A DNA stretch of 8,847 bases, from the NCBI GenBank assembly GCA_012520135.1, contig JAAYOX010000355.1:1-8847 (forward strand), read 5' to 3'. The notes below the pieces were generated by a model. The model did no database searches. It had not been told where the DNA came from and was given only the letters and a program-made list of their open reading frames with translations. This document shows, piece after piece, positions 1 through 7,372 of this stretch. This DNA is from Clostridia bacterium. Lineage in GTDB: Bacteria; Bacillota; DULZ01. A program made the position numbers and the translations under genes. Numbering within the stretch: the first letter of the stretch is position 1; every line of letters starts with the position of its first letter.

Positions 1-92
1 CTACGCTGTAGCTCCGCAACCGGGCCCCTCCCTCCTCGGGTGCGAGGTTCCCCTTTTCCTTTTGGTGTCAGCTCCCTTGCTTGCTCCCTTCT
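1..92 (+). repeat. Palindromic intergenic repeat, copy 1 (left part outside window)
   Basis: Positions 1-66 align without gaps to the right part of copy 3 (8371-8436) and copy 2 (6797-6862). The last 56 bases are identical and four mismatches fall in the first ten. Similarity to copy 3 continues to 92 with two mismatches. The piece contains the small perfect hairpin CCTCG-GGTG-CGAGG and the right arm of the outer stem ending in CTTTTGGT at 59-66. The left half of the palindrome lies before the window. Short reading frames through it on either strand are repeat translations, not genes. Confidence 0.85.
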
Positions 93-120
93 CTTTTTTT
101 GCAGGGCAGTTGCATGCAAT

Positions 121-163
121 TTGGCGCATTTTGGGCATTTTACATTCAATGTAAAACGCGCCA
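121..163. repeat. TTGGCGC-type palindrome
   Basis: TGGCGC (122-127) pairs with GCGCCA (158-163). Inside lies a perfect 9+1+9 palindrome at 138-156, with TTTTACATT and AATGTAAAA around a central C. An alternative pairing of TTTT (129-132) with AAAA (153-156) is also possible. The bases just before it (TGCATGCAATTTGGCGCATTTTG) resemble those at 8477-8495 downstream of repeat copy 3, so this palindrome and the larger repeat appear to travel together. It lies 57 bp before the -33 box of the export-operon promoter, so it could be an operator or a terminator for a gene upstream of the window. Confidence 0.6.
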
Positions 164-219
164 TTGACCGGGAAAATTCGGGTCGCTGCCATCAAAACCG
201 GGCTCTCTGCCGATATTGC

Positions 220-250
220 TTGGCTTAAGGTAGTCGTTGGCATACTTTTG
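220..250 (+). promoter_or_regulatory. Bacteroidota-type promoter of the export operon
   Basis: A TACTTTTG box (243-250) matches the Bacteroidota -7 consensus TAnnTTTG exactly. A TTG (220-222) lies 20 bp upstream, in the expected range for the -33 element. Transcription would start near 257, giving a leader of about 20 nt before the ATG at 278. This is the only strong match found before the six-gene run. It is a consensus match only; no transcript data are available. Confidence 0.6.
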
Positions 251-277
251 TTGCCGGATAAATAAAAGTATTTGACT

Positions 278-1648
278 ATGATTAGATTATATTCATTATC
301 AACGGTTCTGGCCACTGTCCTGCTGTTTGCAAGCCTGCCCGTGCAAGGACAGGAACAGCTGCAGCTACAGCTACAAGAACAGAAAAAAGCAGCACCATGG
401 ACCCTGCAGCAATGTATTGAATACGCCAGGGTGCATAATATTGAAGTACAAACGCGCGAGGTGTCCAAAGCGGTTTCGGATGTCGAGCTGGAACAGACCC
501 GGGCACAGCGTTTTCCTACGCTTAACTTTTCATCGAACTTTGGGGTGTCTTTCCAGAATACGACCACATACAACGATTTCATGGAACAGACCGATGCAGC
601 TGCCTATTCAGACAATTTTGGACTGAATACGGGGGTTACACTGTATTCAGGAGGAAAAATAAACAAAACCATCCGGCAAAAACAACTAAACAACACAGCG
701 TCGGGTTACGATGTGGATCAAGCCTTGTTTGATATAGAAATATCGGTAATACAGGCTTACCTGCAAATTCTCTATGCCAATGAATCGTATAAAATCGCTC
801 AGCTTGCCGCAGATCTTTCGCGCTCACAAGTGGAACGCGGTCAGGAAATGAGAAAAGCAGGGTCTATGTCCCGGGGAGATCTCGCACAGCTGGAATCGCA
901 GGCTGCCGGAGACAACTACCAGGAAACCCAGACAAAGAACGCACTGGCAACCGCCAAATTGCAACTGAAGCAATTGTTAGAATTGGACCTGGAAGAAACT
1001 TTTGAAGTAGAATTTCCCGAAATAGACAATTATGCAGTACTAACAATAATTCCGGACCTGGCCACAGTATACCATACAGCGCTGGACAACCTGCCCCAAA
1101 TGAAAAGCAGCGCGCTGGGTATAGAGTCAGCTCAAATGGACATAGAAATAGCGAAAGCCTCAAGAGTTCCTACCATTACGGCCAGCGCCTCTATTAATAC
1201 AGGTACAAGTTCCAGTTCCGGCACCGCCTATTTTGAACAGCTGGGAACAAAAATCAATGAAAATGTGGGGCTTAACCTGAGTATTCCCATTTTTAACAAC
1301 AAACAGGTACGCACCAATATTACCAAAGCAAGACTGCAGAGCAGGACAGCAGAATTACAAGATCAAAGTACCCGAAAACAATTGCTGAGTACCATTGAGT
1401 CACTGCATAACAACGCTGTCTCGGCACAAAGTCAATACATCTCGGCTAACGAACAACTCAAGGCTGCCCAAATCAGTTTTGAAGTAGTTAGCGAACAATT
1501 CCAGGCCGGATTAATCAACACCATTGAACTGATTACCGGACAAAACAATTATACCAACGCCCTCAGCAGCCAGCTGCAGGCAAAGTTCCAGGCAGTATTG
1601 GCCATAAAACTGCTGAAATTATACCAGGGTCAAAACAATGAAATTTAA
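278..1648 (+). CDS. TolC-family outer-membrane efflux protein
   Basis: This is the outer-membrane channel of a tripartite exporter, forming the trimeric barrel and periplasmic tunnel through which substrate leaves the cell. The ATG at 278 gives 456 residues, typical for the family. An in-frame TTG at 272 is less likely. Residues 1-24 form a Sec signal peptide (Arg3, a hydrophobic stretch, then VQG before the probable cut). The mature N-terminus is a Gln/Leu/Glu-rich stretch. Two repeated OEP domains follow: the first opens with WTLQQCIEYA, typical of TolC-type proteins, and the second lies at about 260-450 with long amphipathic helices and the pair-wise motif around LNLSIPIFNN. The gene is first in the operon and its end overlaps the adaptor gene by 11 bp, so the two are probably translationally coupled. 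The substrate cannot be told from the sequence. Confidence 0.93.
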   Translation: MIRLYSLSTVLATVLLFASLPVQGQEQLQLQLQEQKKAAPWTLQQCIEYARVHNIEVQTREVSKAVSDVELEQTRAQRFPTLNFSSNFGVSFQNTTTYNDFMEQTDAAAYSDNFGLNTGVTLYSGGKINKTIRQKQLNNTASGYDVDQALFDIEISVIQAYLQILYANESYKIAQLAADLSRSQVERGQEMRKAGSMSRGDLAQLESQAAGDNYQETQTKNALATAKLQLKQLLELDLEETFEVEFPEIDNYAVLTIIPDLATVYHTALDNLPQMKSSALGIESAQMDIEIAKASRVPTITASASINTGTSSSSGTAYFEQLGTKINENVGLNLSIPIFNNKQVRTNITKARLQSRTAELQDQSTRKQLLSTIESLHNNAVSAQSQYISANEQLKAAQISFEVVSEQFQAGLINTIELITGQNNYTNALSSQLQAKFQAVLAIKLLKLYQGQNNEI

Positions 1649-2831
1649 TAAAAGATTTATAATGAAGAAAGTAATACTTATTCCGGGAGTTATGACGGCT
1701 CTCATCGTTTTTGCTTCGTGCGGCGCAAAAAACACCAAACAGGCTTACGATACCATTACCATTCAGCCCTCTTCAATCGCCAATACCATCACCGCAACAG
1801 GTACGGTTGAGCCTATAAAACAAGTTGAAGTAGGAACACAGGTATCGGGAATCATTGCCAAAATATATGTCGATTACAATTCGGAAGTTAAAAACGGACA
1901 ACTTATTGCCGAGATAGACCGTTCCGTGCTGGAAACCGAACTGGAGTCCTCCGAGGCCAACCTGAACTCATCCAAAGCGGAACATGATTACCAGACAGCC
2001 AATTACGAACGTATAAAAGGGCTGTATGAAAAAGACCTGGTAAGCCAATCCGAATACGATCAGGCGCTAAATTCCTGGTCCAAAGCAGTATATGCCTACA
2101 CGCAGGCTAAATCAAATTATCAGAAAGCCGAAAGAAATATCGGATATACATGGATTTATTCCCCTATCGATGGTGTAGTCCTTTCGCGGGCCGTTGACGA
2201 AGGCCAGACCGTGGCTGCGGGATTCAGCACGCCCACCCTCTTTACCATAGCCAACGACCTTAGGAAAATGCGTGTTATTGCAGATGTAGACGAGGCCGAT
2301 ATAGGAGAAGTGCAGGAAGGTCAGTACGTAACATTCACCGTAGACGCTTACCCCGAAGATATGTTTGAAGGATCGGTTATCCAGATTCGTTTGCTGGCCA
2401 CCACTACATCCAACGTGGTTACCTATGAAGTAGTCATAGATGCACCTAATGAAGACCTGAAACTGAAACCGGGACTTACGGCCGAAGTGAATATTTACAT
2501 ACTGAATAAAGAAAATATCATTACTGTGCCGTTACGTGCCCTGCGTTTTGTTCCGGAAGGATACACAGTACCCGATTCAGGATCACACGTATTTGTTATG
2601 AACCCCGACGGTACGCTGAGCGCCAGAGCTGTAAGCACAGGCGTTTCTGATGGAATTTACTCCGAGATTACGTACGGTCTTAAACAAGGTGAACAGGTAG
2701 TTTCCGGACTAAAAGCAGCCGGGAAATTGTCTGCAGAGAACGGCAACGGCAGCAGCAACGACAGCAGCAGCAGCAGCAGTCCTTTTATGCCTCCCAGGCC
2801 CGGACAGGGAGACAATATACGTACCAAATAA
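1638..2831 (+). CDS. MacA-like periplasmic adaptor (HlyD/membrane-fusion family lipoprotein)
   Basis: This adaptor links the inner-membrane MacB-type transporter to the TolC channel. Of its 397 residues, 12-27 form a hydrophobic signal ending in FASC, so Cys28 is the likely lipidated residue. The start at 1638 overlaps the channel gene. The in-frame ATG at 1662 would give a classic 19-residue lipoprotein signal preceding the Cys, and may be the real start. The first half of the biotinyl-lipoyl domain lies at about 52-95 (GTVEPIKQVEVGTQVSG), a helical hairpin at about 97-155 (LESSEANLNSSKAEHDYQTA region), the second lipoyl half at about 161-205 (IYSPIDGVV), a beta-barrel at about 206-290, and a membrane-proximal domain to about 365. 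The tail (about 367-397) is a Gly/Asn/Ser linker ending in a Pro-rich segment, encoded partly by a CAG run. Confidence 0.92.
   Translation: MKFNKRFIMKKVILIPGVMTALIVFASCGAKNTKQAYDTITIQPSSIANTITATGTVEPIKQVEVGTQVSGIIAKIYVDYNSEVKNGQLIAEIDRSVLETELESSEANLNSSKAEHDYQTANYERIKGLYEKDLVSQSEYDQALNSWSKAVYAYTQAKSNYQKAERNIGYTWIYSPIDGVVLSRAVDEGQTVAAGFSTPTLFTIANDLRKMRVIADVDEADIGEVQEGQYVTFTVDAYPEDMFEGSVIQIRLLATTTSNVVTYEVVIDAPNEDLKLKPGLTAEVNIYILNKENIITVPLRALRFVPEGYTVPDSGSHVFVMNPDGTLSARAVSTGVSDGIYSEITYGLKQGEQVVSGLKAAGKLSAENGNGSSNDSSSSSSPFMPPRPGQGDNIRTK
2762..2779 (+). repeat. (CAG)6 trinucleotide run inside the adaptor gene
   Basis: Six perfect CAG units follow an imperfect GGCAACGGCAGCAGCAACGA stretch and encode the serine run near the adaptor's C-terminus. 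Slippage would change the tail by whole residues without shifting the frame. Confidence 0.8.
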
Positions 2832-2842
2832 CAACAACCGGT

Positions 2843-3586
2843 ATGAACGAAATTATTAAAGTAGAAGATCTCAAACGTGACTTTGTGGTAGGAGAAGAAA
2901 CGGTTCACGCCCTAAGGGATCTTTCATTCACTATAGCCGAGGGAGAGTTTGTAACCATCATGGGAACAAGCGGTTCAGGGAAGTCCACCCTGTTGAACAT
3001 CCTGGGATGTCTGGATATTCCTACGGGTGGTGAATATTATCTGGACGGTGTTCCGGTCAGAAAAATGGGAAAGAACGACCGGGCCTTGCTGCGTAATCGC
3101 AAAATAGGCTTTGTGTTTCAATCCTATAATCTGTTACCCAAAACTACCGCGTTGGAGAATGTGGAATTGCCCCTGTTGTACAATAAAACAGTGAATGCGG
3201 CCCAAAGAAAGGAGAAATCTCAAAAGGCGCTGGAATCGGTAGGTCTGGCAGACAGGGTAAACCATCGGTCCAACCAGATGTCCGGCGGGCAACAACAACG
3301 CGTTGCCATTGCCAGGGCCTTGGTGAATGACCCGGTCATTATCCTGGCCGACGAAGCCACCGGAAACCTCGACACCCGTACCTCTTTTGAAATACTTACG
3401 TTATTTCAGGATTTTCATGCACAGGGACGTACCATTCTTTTTGTTACACACAACCATGAAATTGCGCGGTACGGAAGCCGGAATATTGTGTTACGGGACG
3501 GAAGGGTAATTGAGGACACAAGAAACAAAAATATAGCATCAGCTAAAGACACACTGGCTTCCTTGCCCGCAGAAGAAGAAGAATAA
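2843..3586 (+). CDS. ABC transporter ATP-binding protein, MacB/LolD-type
   Basis: This is the cytoplasmic ATPase that drives the permease encoded next. At 247 residues it has the normal length for a stand-alone MacB/LolD-type nucleotide-binding domain. All motifs are intact: Walker A GTSGSGKST (41-49), Q-loop Gln93, signature MSGGQQQR (146-153), Walker B VIILADEAT with catalytic Glu171, D-loop NLD (175-177) and H-loop His203. The last ten residues are acidic and probably unstructured. It begins 11 bp after the adaptor gene and ends 11 bp before the permease gene. In the usual MacB the ATPase is fused in front of the permease; here the two are separate, as is common in Bacteroidota. Lipoprotein export (LolD) is an alternative role for such ATPases, but the adaptor and TolC neighbours favour a MacAB-type efflux or export pump. 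Confidence 0.95.
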   Translation: MNEIIKVEDLKRDFVVGEETVHALRDLSFTIAEGEFVTIMGTSGSGKSTLLNILGCLDIPTGGEYYLDGVPVRKMGKNDRALLRNRKIGFVFQSYNLLPKTTALENVELPLLYNKTVNAAQRKEKSQKALESVGLADRVNHRSNQMSGGQQQRVAIARALVNDPVIILADEATGNLDTRTSFEILTLFQDFHAQGRTILFVTHNHEIARYGSRNIVLRDGRVIEDTRNKNIASAKDTLASLPAEEEE

Positions 3587-3597
3587 ACATCCAGGCC

Positions 3598-4818
3598 ATG
3601 AATTATAAAAATTTAATTGTAATAGCTTTTAGAGCCCTGATAAATAATAAAATGAGGGCTTTTCTGACCATGCTGGGGATTATTATAGGGGTTGCCTCTG
3701 TTATTGCCATGCTGGCCATTGGGGCAGGATCCAAGCAAAGTATTCACGAAGAGATAGGACAAATGGGATCGAACATGATTATGATCCAACCCGGCAATGG
3801 CCGTTTTGGAGGGGTACGCCAGAGTGCCTCAAGCATGCAGACCCTAAAAATGACGGATTATGAATCGCTGGTACGCGAAACAAATTACCTGTCCAAGATC
3901 ACACCTTCCGTAACAAGCAGCGGGCAAGCCATAAAAGGATCCAACAACTCGCCTACCACTATATACGGAGTTAACGAACAGTACATAGATATTCGGGGGT
4001 ATTCTGTGGGCAGGGGAAGTATGTTCACAAACCAGGATATCCGTAAGGCAGCCAAAGTCTGCATTGTGGGTCAAACGGTCGTGGACAACCTGTTCCCGGC
4101 CGGAGAAGACCCTCTGGGAAAAACCATCCGCTTTGGAAAAATTCCTTTAAAGATTGTAGGAATCCTGGAGGCCAAGGGATACAACTCCATGGGTATGGAC
4201 CAGGACGATATGATCTTGGCGCCTTATACAACAGTTCAGAAAAGAATCCTGGCCATCACATACCTGCAAGGTATAACGGCAGCAGCTCTCTCGGAAGAAT
4301 ATACAGATCAGGCCATTGAAGAAATAACGGAAATCCTGCAAAGAAATCACGGAATAAAAATTGGTCAGGAAAATGATTTCAATGTGCGGTCTCAGCAGGA
4401 AATGATGGAAACGATGAGTTCGGTCATGGATATGATGACCATACTTCTGGGCTGCATTGCAGGAATCTCACTCGTTGTAGGAGGAATTGGCATTATGAAT
4501 ATCATGTATGTATCGGTAACAGAGCGCACCCGCGAAATTGGACTGCGTATGTCTATAGGCGCCATGGGACGTCACATCCTCATGCAATTCCTTATTGAAG
4601 CGGTAATAATCAGTATTACAGGAGGCCTTATCGGTGTTCTGGCAGGCGTAGGAGCCTCGGGACTTATAAAATTGATTGCCGGATGGCCGGTATCCATTCA
4701 GGCATATTCCATTGTGCTGTCCTTCGTGGTATGTACCGTTACCGGAATTTTCTTCGGCTGGTATCCGGCAAAGAAAGCTTCAGAACTTAACCCCATTGAC
4801 GCCATTAGGTATGAGTAA
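3598..4818 (+). CDS. MacB-like ABC transporter permease (MacB_PCD + FtsX)
   Basis: This inner-membrane subunit of the exporter has 406 residues. TM1 (about 21-43) is preceded by the basic helix FRALINNKMRAFLTMLG, typical of MacB permeases. A large periplasmic MacB_PCD domain (about 44-275) follows and would contact the adaptor. Three further segments (about 279-301, 329-351 and 369-389) make the FtsX fold. Family hallmarks are VTERTREIGLRMSIGA (306-321), which couples to the ATPase, and the C-terminal GWYPAKKASELNPIDAIRYE (387-406). Transport in this class is by mechanotransmission: ATP hydrolysis moves the periplasmic domain and pushes substrate into the TolC tunnel. The start ATG follows the ATPase stop by 11 bp. 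Confidence 0.94.
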   Translation: MNYKNLIVIAFRALINNKMRAFLTMLGIIIGVASVIAMLAIGAGSKQSIHEEIGQMGSNMIMIQPGNGRFGGVRQSASSMQTLKMTDYESLVRETNYLSKITPSVTSSGQAIKGSNNSPTTIYGVNEQYIDIRGYSVGRGSMFTNQDIRKAAKVCIVGQTVVDNLFPAGEDPLGKTIRFGKIPLKIVGILEAKGYNSMGMDQDDMILAPYTTVQKRILAITYLQGITAAALSEEYTDQAIEEITEILQRNHGIKIGQENDFNVRSQQEMMETMSSVMDMMTILLGCIAGISLVVGGIGIMNIMYVSVTERTREIGLRMSIGAMGRHILMQFLIEAVIISITGGLIGVLAGVGASGLIKLIAGWPVSIQAYSIVLSFVVCTVTGIFFGWYPAKKASELNPIDAIRYE

Positions 4819-4826
4819 AGAATTCA

Positions 4827-4843
4827 TTACCTTTGATAGGTAA
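4827..4843 (+). other. Small hairpin between permease and kinase genes
   Basis: TTACCT (4827-4832) and AGGTAA (4838-4843) form a perfect 6-bp stem around the loop TTGAT. It fills the widest gap in the operon (30 bp) and ends five bases before the kinase ATG. No T-tract follows, so it is not a standard terminator. It might tune translation or mRNA stability of the regulatory half of the operon. Confidence 0.35.
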
Positions 4844-4848
4844 AACAG

Positions 4849-5895
4849 ATGGAATTGACATCAGACAAAAGAAGTAAAAGAGCATTTCTGCTGGTAAACA
4901 TACTGGCAGTAGTGCTTTTTTACTGTATTCCGCTGTTCATCACCCCCCGGAACGAGACACTTACTTTTGTGAAATACCTGGGGTACGGCGTAAGCATTAC
5001 CGCGTATCTTTTGATATTCTACCTCAATTTTTTCCTGTTGATACAGAAATTCATGGTCAGGAAAAAATGGACAGCCTTTTTTGTAACAAACTTGCTGGTA
5101 ATAGGATTCATAAGCATTTGTTTGTATCTGTGGCACGATTACTATTTCACGCACCTGGCCGGTATCCCTCCGGAACACATGCCGCCTCCGCGCAGCACTT
5201 TTATGTTCATTGCAAAGGATATGTTCTTTATGACGCTCACCGCCTCTATGGCAGTAGCTATCCGCATTACGCTTGAATGGCAGCGCACCGAGCGGGAAAG
5301 AGCCAGGATAGAAGTGGTGGCAAGCCGGGCCGAGATGCAGAACCTGAAAAGCCAGCTCAACCCTCATTTCCTGTTCAACACCCTGAACAACATATACTCC
5401 CTGATGAGGACAGATCAGGAAAAAGCGCAGACGACCATGCTGAGCCTGAGCAAAACATTGCGCTACGTCTTGTATGACGAAAACCAGGAACGCGTTTCGC
5501 TCGATAAAGAACTGGCATTTACCCTAAGTTATATCGAGCTTATGTCCCTCAGGCTTACCGACAAAACAAGTGTTCGGGTGAATATCCCCGAGGATACCCA
5601 AGGACTGACAATAGCTCCCCTCATGTTTATTTCCCAGGTAGAAAATGCTTTTAAACACGGAGTTTCCCAGACCGAACCGTCTTTTATCGATATTGATATT
5701 GAAATCAAGGATCACACCCTTCGCTGTTCCGTAAAGAACAGTTATTTCCCAAAAGAAGACTCTGACTACAGTGGTTCGGGTATTGGTATTGAAAACCTGC
5801 AACGCCGGCTTTCTCTCATCTATCCCGGGAACCACTCCTTTACTCATACGGTACTTGACAATGTGTATGTTTCCGAGTTGACTGTTAACCTGTAA
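4849..5895 (+). CDS. LytS/YehU-type sensor histidine kinase
   Basis: This membrane-bound sensor kinase (348 residues) probably phosphorylates the response regulator encoded 10 bp downstream. Four hydrophobic segments (about 12-31, 44-66, 75-95 and 118-139) form the N-terminal sensor, with a short loop rich in His and Pro (96-115) between TM3 and TM4. A helical linker (140-168) leads to the His_kinase domain with LNPHFLFNTLNNIYSL, where His173 is the phosphoacceptor. The HATPase region has the N-box VENAFKHG (264-271, Asn266) and the glycine box GSGIGIENLQRRL (309-321). The catalytic residues are intact. No PAS, 5TM-LYT or other named sensory domain is visible, so the signal is unknown; membrane stress or the exported compound are plausible. 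Position directly after a MacAB-type exporter is common in Bacteroidota. Confidence 0.93.
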   Translation: MELTSDKRSKRAFLLVNILAVVLFYCIPLFITPRNETLTFVKYLGYGVSITAYLLIFYLNFFLLIQKFMVRKKWTAFFVTNLLVIGFISICLYLWHDYYFTHLAGIPPEHMPPPRSTFMFIAKDMFFMTLTASMAVAIRITLEWQRTERERARIEVVASRAEMQNLKSQLNPHFLFNTLNNIYSLMRTDQEKAQTTMLSLSKTLRYVLYDENQERVSLDKELAFTLSYIELMSLRLTDKTSVRVNIPEDTQGLTIAPLMFISQVENAFKHGVSQTEPSFIDIDIEIKDHTLRCSVKNSYFPKEDSDYSGSGIGIENLQRRLSLIYPGNHSFTHTVLDNVYVSELTVNL

Positions 5896-5905
5896 GGGAT
5901 TAGTA

Positions 5906-6622
5906 ATGAATAAACTGAAATGCCTTATTGTCGATGACGAGCCGCTGGCGCTCGATCTGCTGGAAGACTACATCAAACGCACGCCTTTCCTGGAACTCGT
6001 TGCCCGTTGCAGCAGTGGCCCCCAGGTGCTCGAGGTATTACGGAAAGAACAAGTGGACGTGGCATTTATGGATATCCAAATGCCTTACCTGAGCGGTCTG
6101 GAACTTTCGCGGATGACCGGAGATTGTGCCGTTATCTTCACCACGGCCTTCGAACAATATGCCTTGGAAGGGTTTAAGGTCAATGCCCTGGATTACCTGC
6201 TCAAACCTTTCAGTTACGCCGAGTTTCTCAAAGCCGCCAACAAAGCCCTGCACCGCAAGAAGGTGCTTAATGCCGCCTCGGCACAGGGAGGTCCCGGAGA
6301 GAGTCCTAACAGGAACCTTGTGGTTAAATCTGACTACAAACAACAAATCATCAATACGGCGGACATTACGTATATTGAGGGTTCCGGGGATTACATTACC
6401 ATTCATACAGAGAACAATACACCGTTGCAAACGCTCATGAGTCTGAAGACAATTGAGGAACAGCTGCCGAAGTCGCAATTTGTACGGGTGCACCGTTCCT
6501 TTATTGTGAATGTTCAGAAAATCAAGACTATCGAAAGACAACGCATTATCTTCGGAAAGGTTCGCATTCCCATATCCGATTCCTTCAAGGACGAGTTCTT
6601 CCGCATCATGGGAATCAGCTGA
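5906..6622 (+). CDS. LytTR-family response regulator
   Basis: This is a transcription regulator of the LytR/AlgR class (238 residues). The receiver domain (about 4-118) has the acidic pocket Asp10/Asp11, phosphoacceptor Asp56 (FMDIQMP), Thr79 and Lys100 (LLKPF), so it should be phosphorylatable by the adjacent kinase. A Gly/Ser/Pro-rich linker (about 123-136) joins it to a LytTR DNA-binding domain (about 138-235) with the typical ADITYIEGSGDYITIHT stretch and FVRVHRSFIVN. It is the last gene of the six-gene run, so it probably controls this operon's own promoter and may have other targets. I could not identify a convincing LytTR direct-repeat site upstream of 278. Confidence 0.94.
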   Translation: MNKLKCLIVDDEPLALDLLEDYIKRTPFLELVARCSSGPQVLEVLRKEQVDVAFMDIQMPYLSGLELSRMTGDCAVIFTTAFEQYALEGFKVNALDYLLKPFSYAEFLKAANKALHRKKVLNAASAQGGPGESPNRNLVVKSDYKQQIINTADITYIEGSGDYITIHTENNTPLQTLMSLKTIEEQLPKSQFVRVHRSFIVNVQKIKTIERQRIIFGKVRIPISDSFKDEFFRIMGIS

Positions 6623-6624
6623 AG

Positions 6625-6650
6625 CCATACTTAGTGTGATGCACTAATGG
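6625..6650 (+). terminator. Hairpin after the operon, weak terminator candidate
   Basis: TTAGTG (6631-6636) pairs with CACTAA (6642-6647) around TGATG, and CCA (6625-6627) can add three pairs with TGG (6648-6650) across a bulge. It begins just after the regulator stop codon. No T-tract follows, so intrinsic termination is doubtful. The larger palindrome at 6756-6862 may also end transcripts from both sides. Confidence 0.3.
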
Positions 6651-6681
6651 TGCCGGTCGCTTGCTGCAACAGCCGGGCAGG

Positions 6682-6759
6682 CAGGCCGCTGCACTTTTCA
6701 GGTCGCTGCACCACTCACACTCAGGTCGCTGCACAACTCACACTCAGGTCGCTGCACCA
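6682..6759 (+). repeat. 23-bp tandem repeat leading into repeat copy 2
   Basis: Two full 23-bp units (6699-6721 and 6722-6744) differ at one base. A third begins at 6745 and merges into repeat copy 2, and a degenerate partial unit lies at 6682-6698. Each unit opens with CAGGTCGCTGCAC. The nonamer GGTCGCTGC also occurs at 181-189 and at 8321-8329, just left of copy 3. Confidence 0.75.
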
Positions 6760-6874
6760 AAAGAACGGGGAACGCCTCCCAGTTGCTGCGCTGTCGCTTC
6801 GCTCCCGCTCCGCAACCGGGCCCCTCCCTCCTCGGGTGCGAGGTTCCCCTTTTCCTTTTGGTGTCAGCTCCCTT
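6756..6874 (+). repeat. Palindromic intergenic repeat, copy 2
   Basis: The 107-bp core (6756-6862) differs from copy 3 only at 6781 and 6793, and the flank GTCAGCTCCCTT (6863-6874) is shared by all three copies. The ends ACCAAAAG and CTTTTGGT are inverted. Two internal arms make a branched fold; in this copy the A at 6781 weakens the middle arm. It lies between the convergent response regulator and XRE genes, so it could act as a two-way terminator. It has no coding capacity that looks real. Confidence 0.9.
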
Positions 6875-7372
6875 TTACGGTTTTAATATTTTTATTGTAA
6901 TTGGATACTTGTAGGGTTGATGGTTTATGACTTTAATAGTGTTTATTATAATAATTGTTGTACTGAAAACACCTAAAAAAATGACGATTGGAAGTCCTAA
7001 TAACACCATTGCCAATATGCTGGAAGGAATAAGATATATTAACATACTTAATTGAAAATTAACAACATCAATCGCATGTTCTCTAATATTTGGAACCTTA
7101 TCTTTTTGCCATATCCAAATTATTATCGGAGGTATCAGAAGAATAAACAAACCGCTTACATGTAATAAGGCTAACCAATTATTGTTTTTTCGAGATTGTT
7201 CGGTTGTAGGTTCGTCCTTGCCATATTTTAGAAATTCTTCTGACCTTGGATTAACATCTCCGTTCTCAATTCGTTGGATTGATCTAACACTGATATCAGT
7301 TTTTGTAGCAAGTTCTTCTTGCGTCATGCCTTTTTTTAGTCTTGTTTCTCTTATAAATTGCCCTGTAGTCAT
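6875..7372 (-). CDS. XRE-type helix-turn-helix protein with DUF4870-like membrane domain
   Basis: A 165-residue protein. Residues 4-43 form an XRE/Cro-type helix-turn-helix, with TQEELATKTDISVRSIQRIENG as the core. Residues 64-165 are a hydrophobic domain resembling DUF4870: NWLALLHVSGLF, a first TM at about 67-88, the HAIDVVNFQLS motif (99-109), a hydrophobic stretch at about 108-148 that could hold two TMs, and the YPITIKI ending. It may be a membrane-tethered regulator binding DNA at the inner membrane; this is inferred. The stretch after NPRS (42-45) jumps straight to EEFLKYGKDEP, so the last helices usual in XRE domains seem missing. The ATG at 7372 is the first Met and begins with the common MTTGQFIRETRL. 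Its TAA touches repeat copy 2. It is AT-rich and divergent from the DUF3784-like gene. Confidence 0.85.
   Translation of the reverse strand: MTTGQFIRETRLKKGMTQEELATKTDISVRSIQRIENGDVNPRSEEFLKYGKDEPTTEQSRKNNNWLALLHVSGLFILLIPPIIIWIWQKDKVPNIREHAIDVVNFQLSMLIYLIPSSILAMVLLGLPIVIFLGVFSTTIIIINTIKVINHQPYKYPITIKILKP

Noticed and set aside
236..253. Two GTTG repeats near the operon promoter as a LytTR binding site
   Set aside because: The spacing and flanking bases do not fit LytTR direct-repeat sites well, and such short repeats are expected by chance.
1..582. Minus-strand open frame of 193 codons over repeat copy 1 and the channel gene start
   Set aside because: It is antisense to a certain TolC-family gene and a repeat, and its translation is Cys/Ser low-complexity with no family resemblance.
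4861..5367. Minus-strand open frame of 168 codons inside the kinase gene
   Set aside because: It is a shadow of a kinase with intact motifs, and the translation has no domain features.
6038..6628. Minus-strand open frame of 196 codons opposite the response regulator
   Set aside because: It is a shadow of the complete receiver-LytTR gene, with no motif of its own.
6682..6759. CRISPR-like array
   Set aside because: The 23-bp units are directly adjacent, with no unique spacers and no cas genes in the window.
6647..6900. Two overlapping plus-strand frames of 79 codons across repeat copy 2
   Set aside because: The same peptide stretches arise from copy 3 (8295-8560), so they are translations of the palindromic repeat, not genes.
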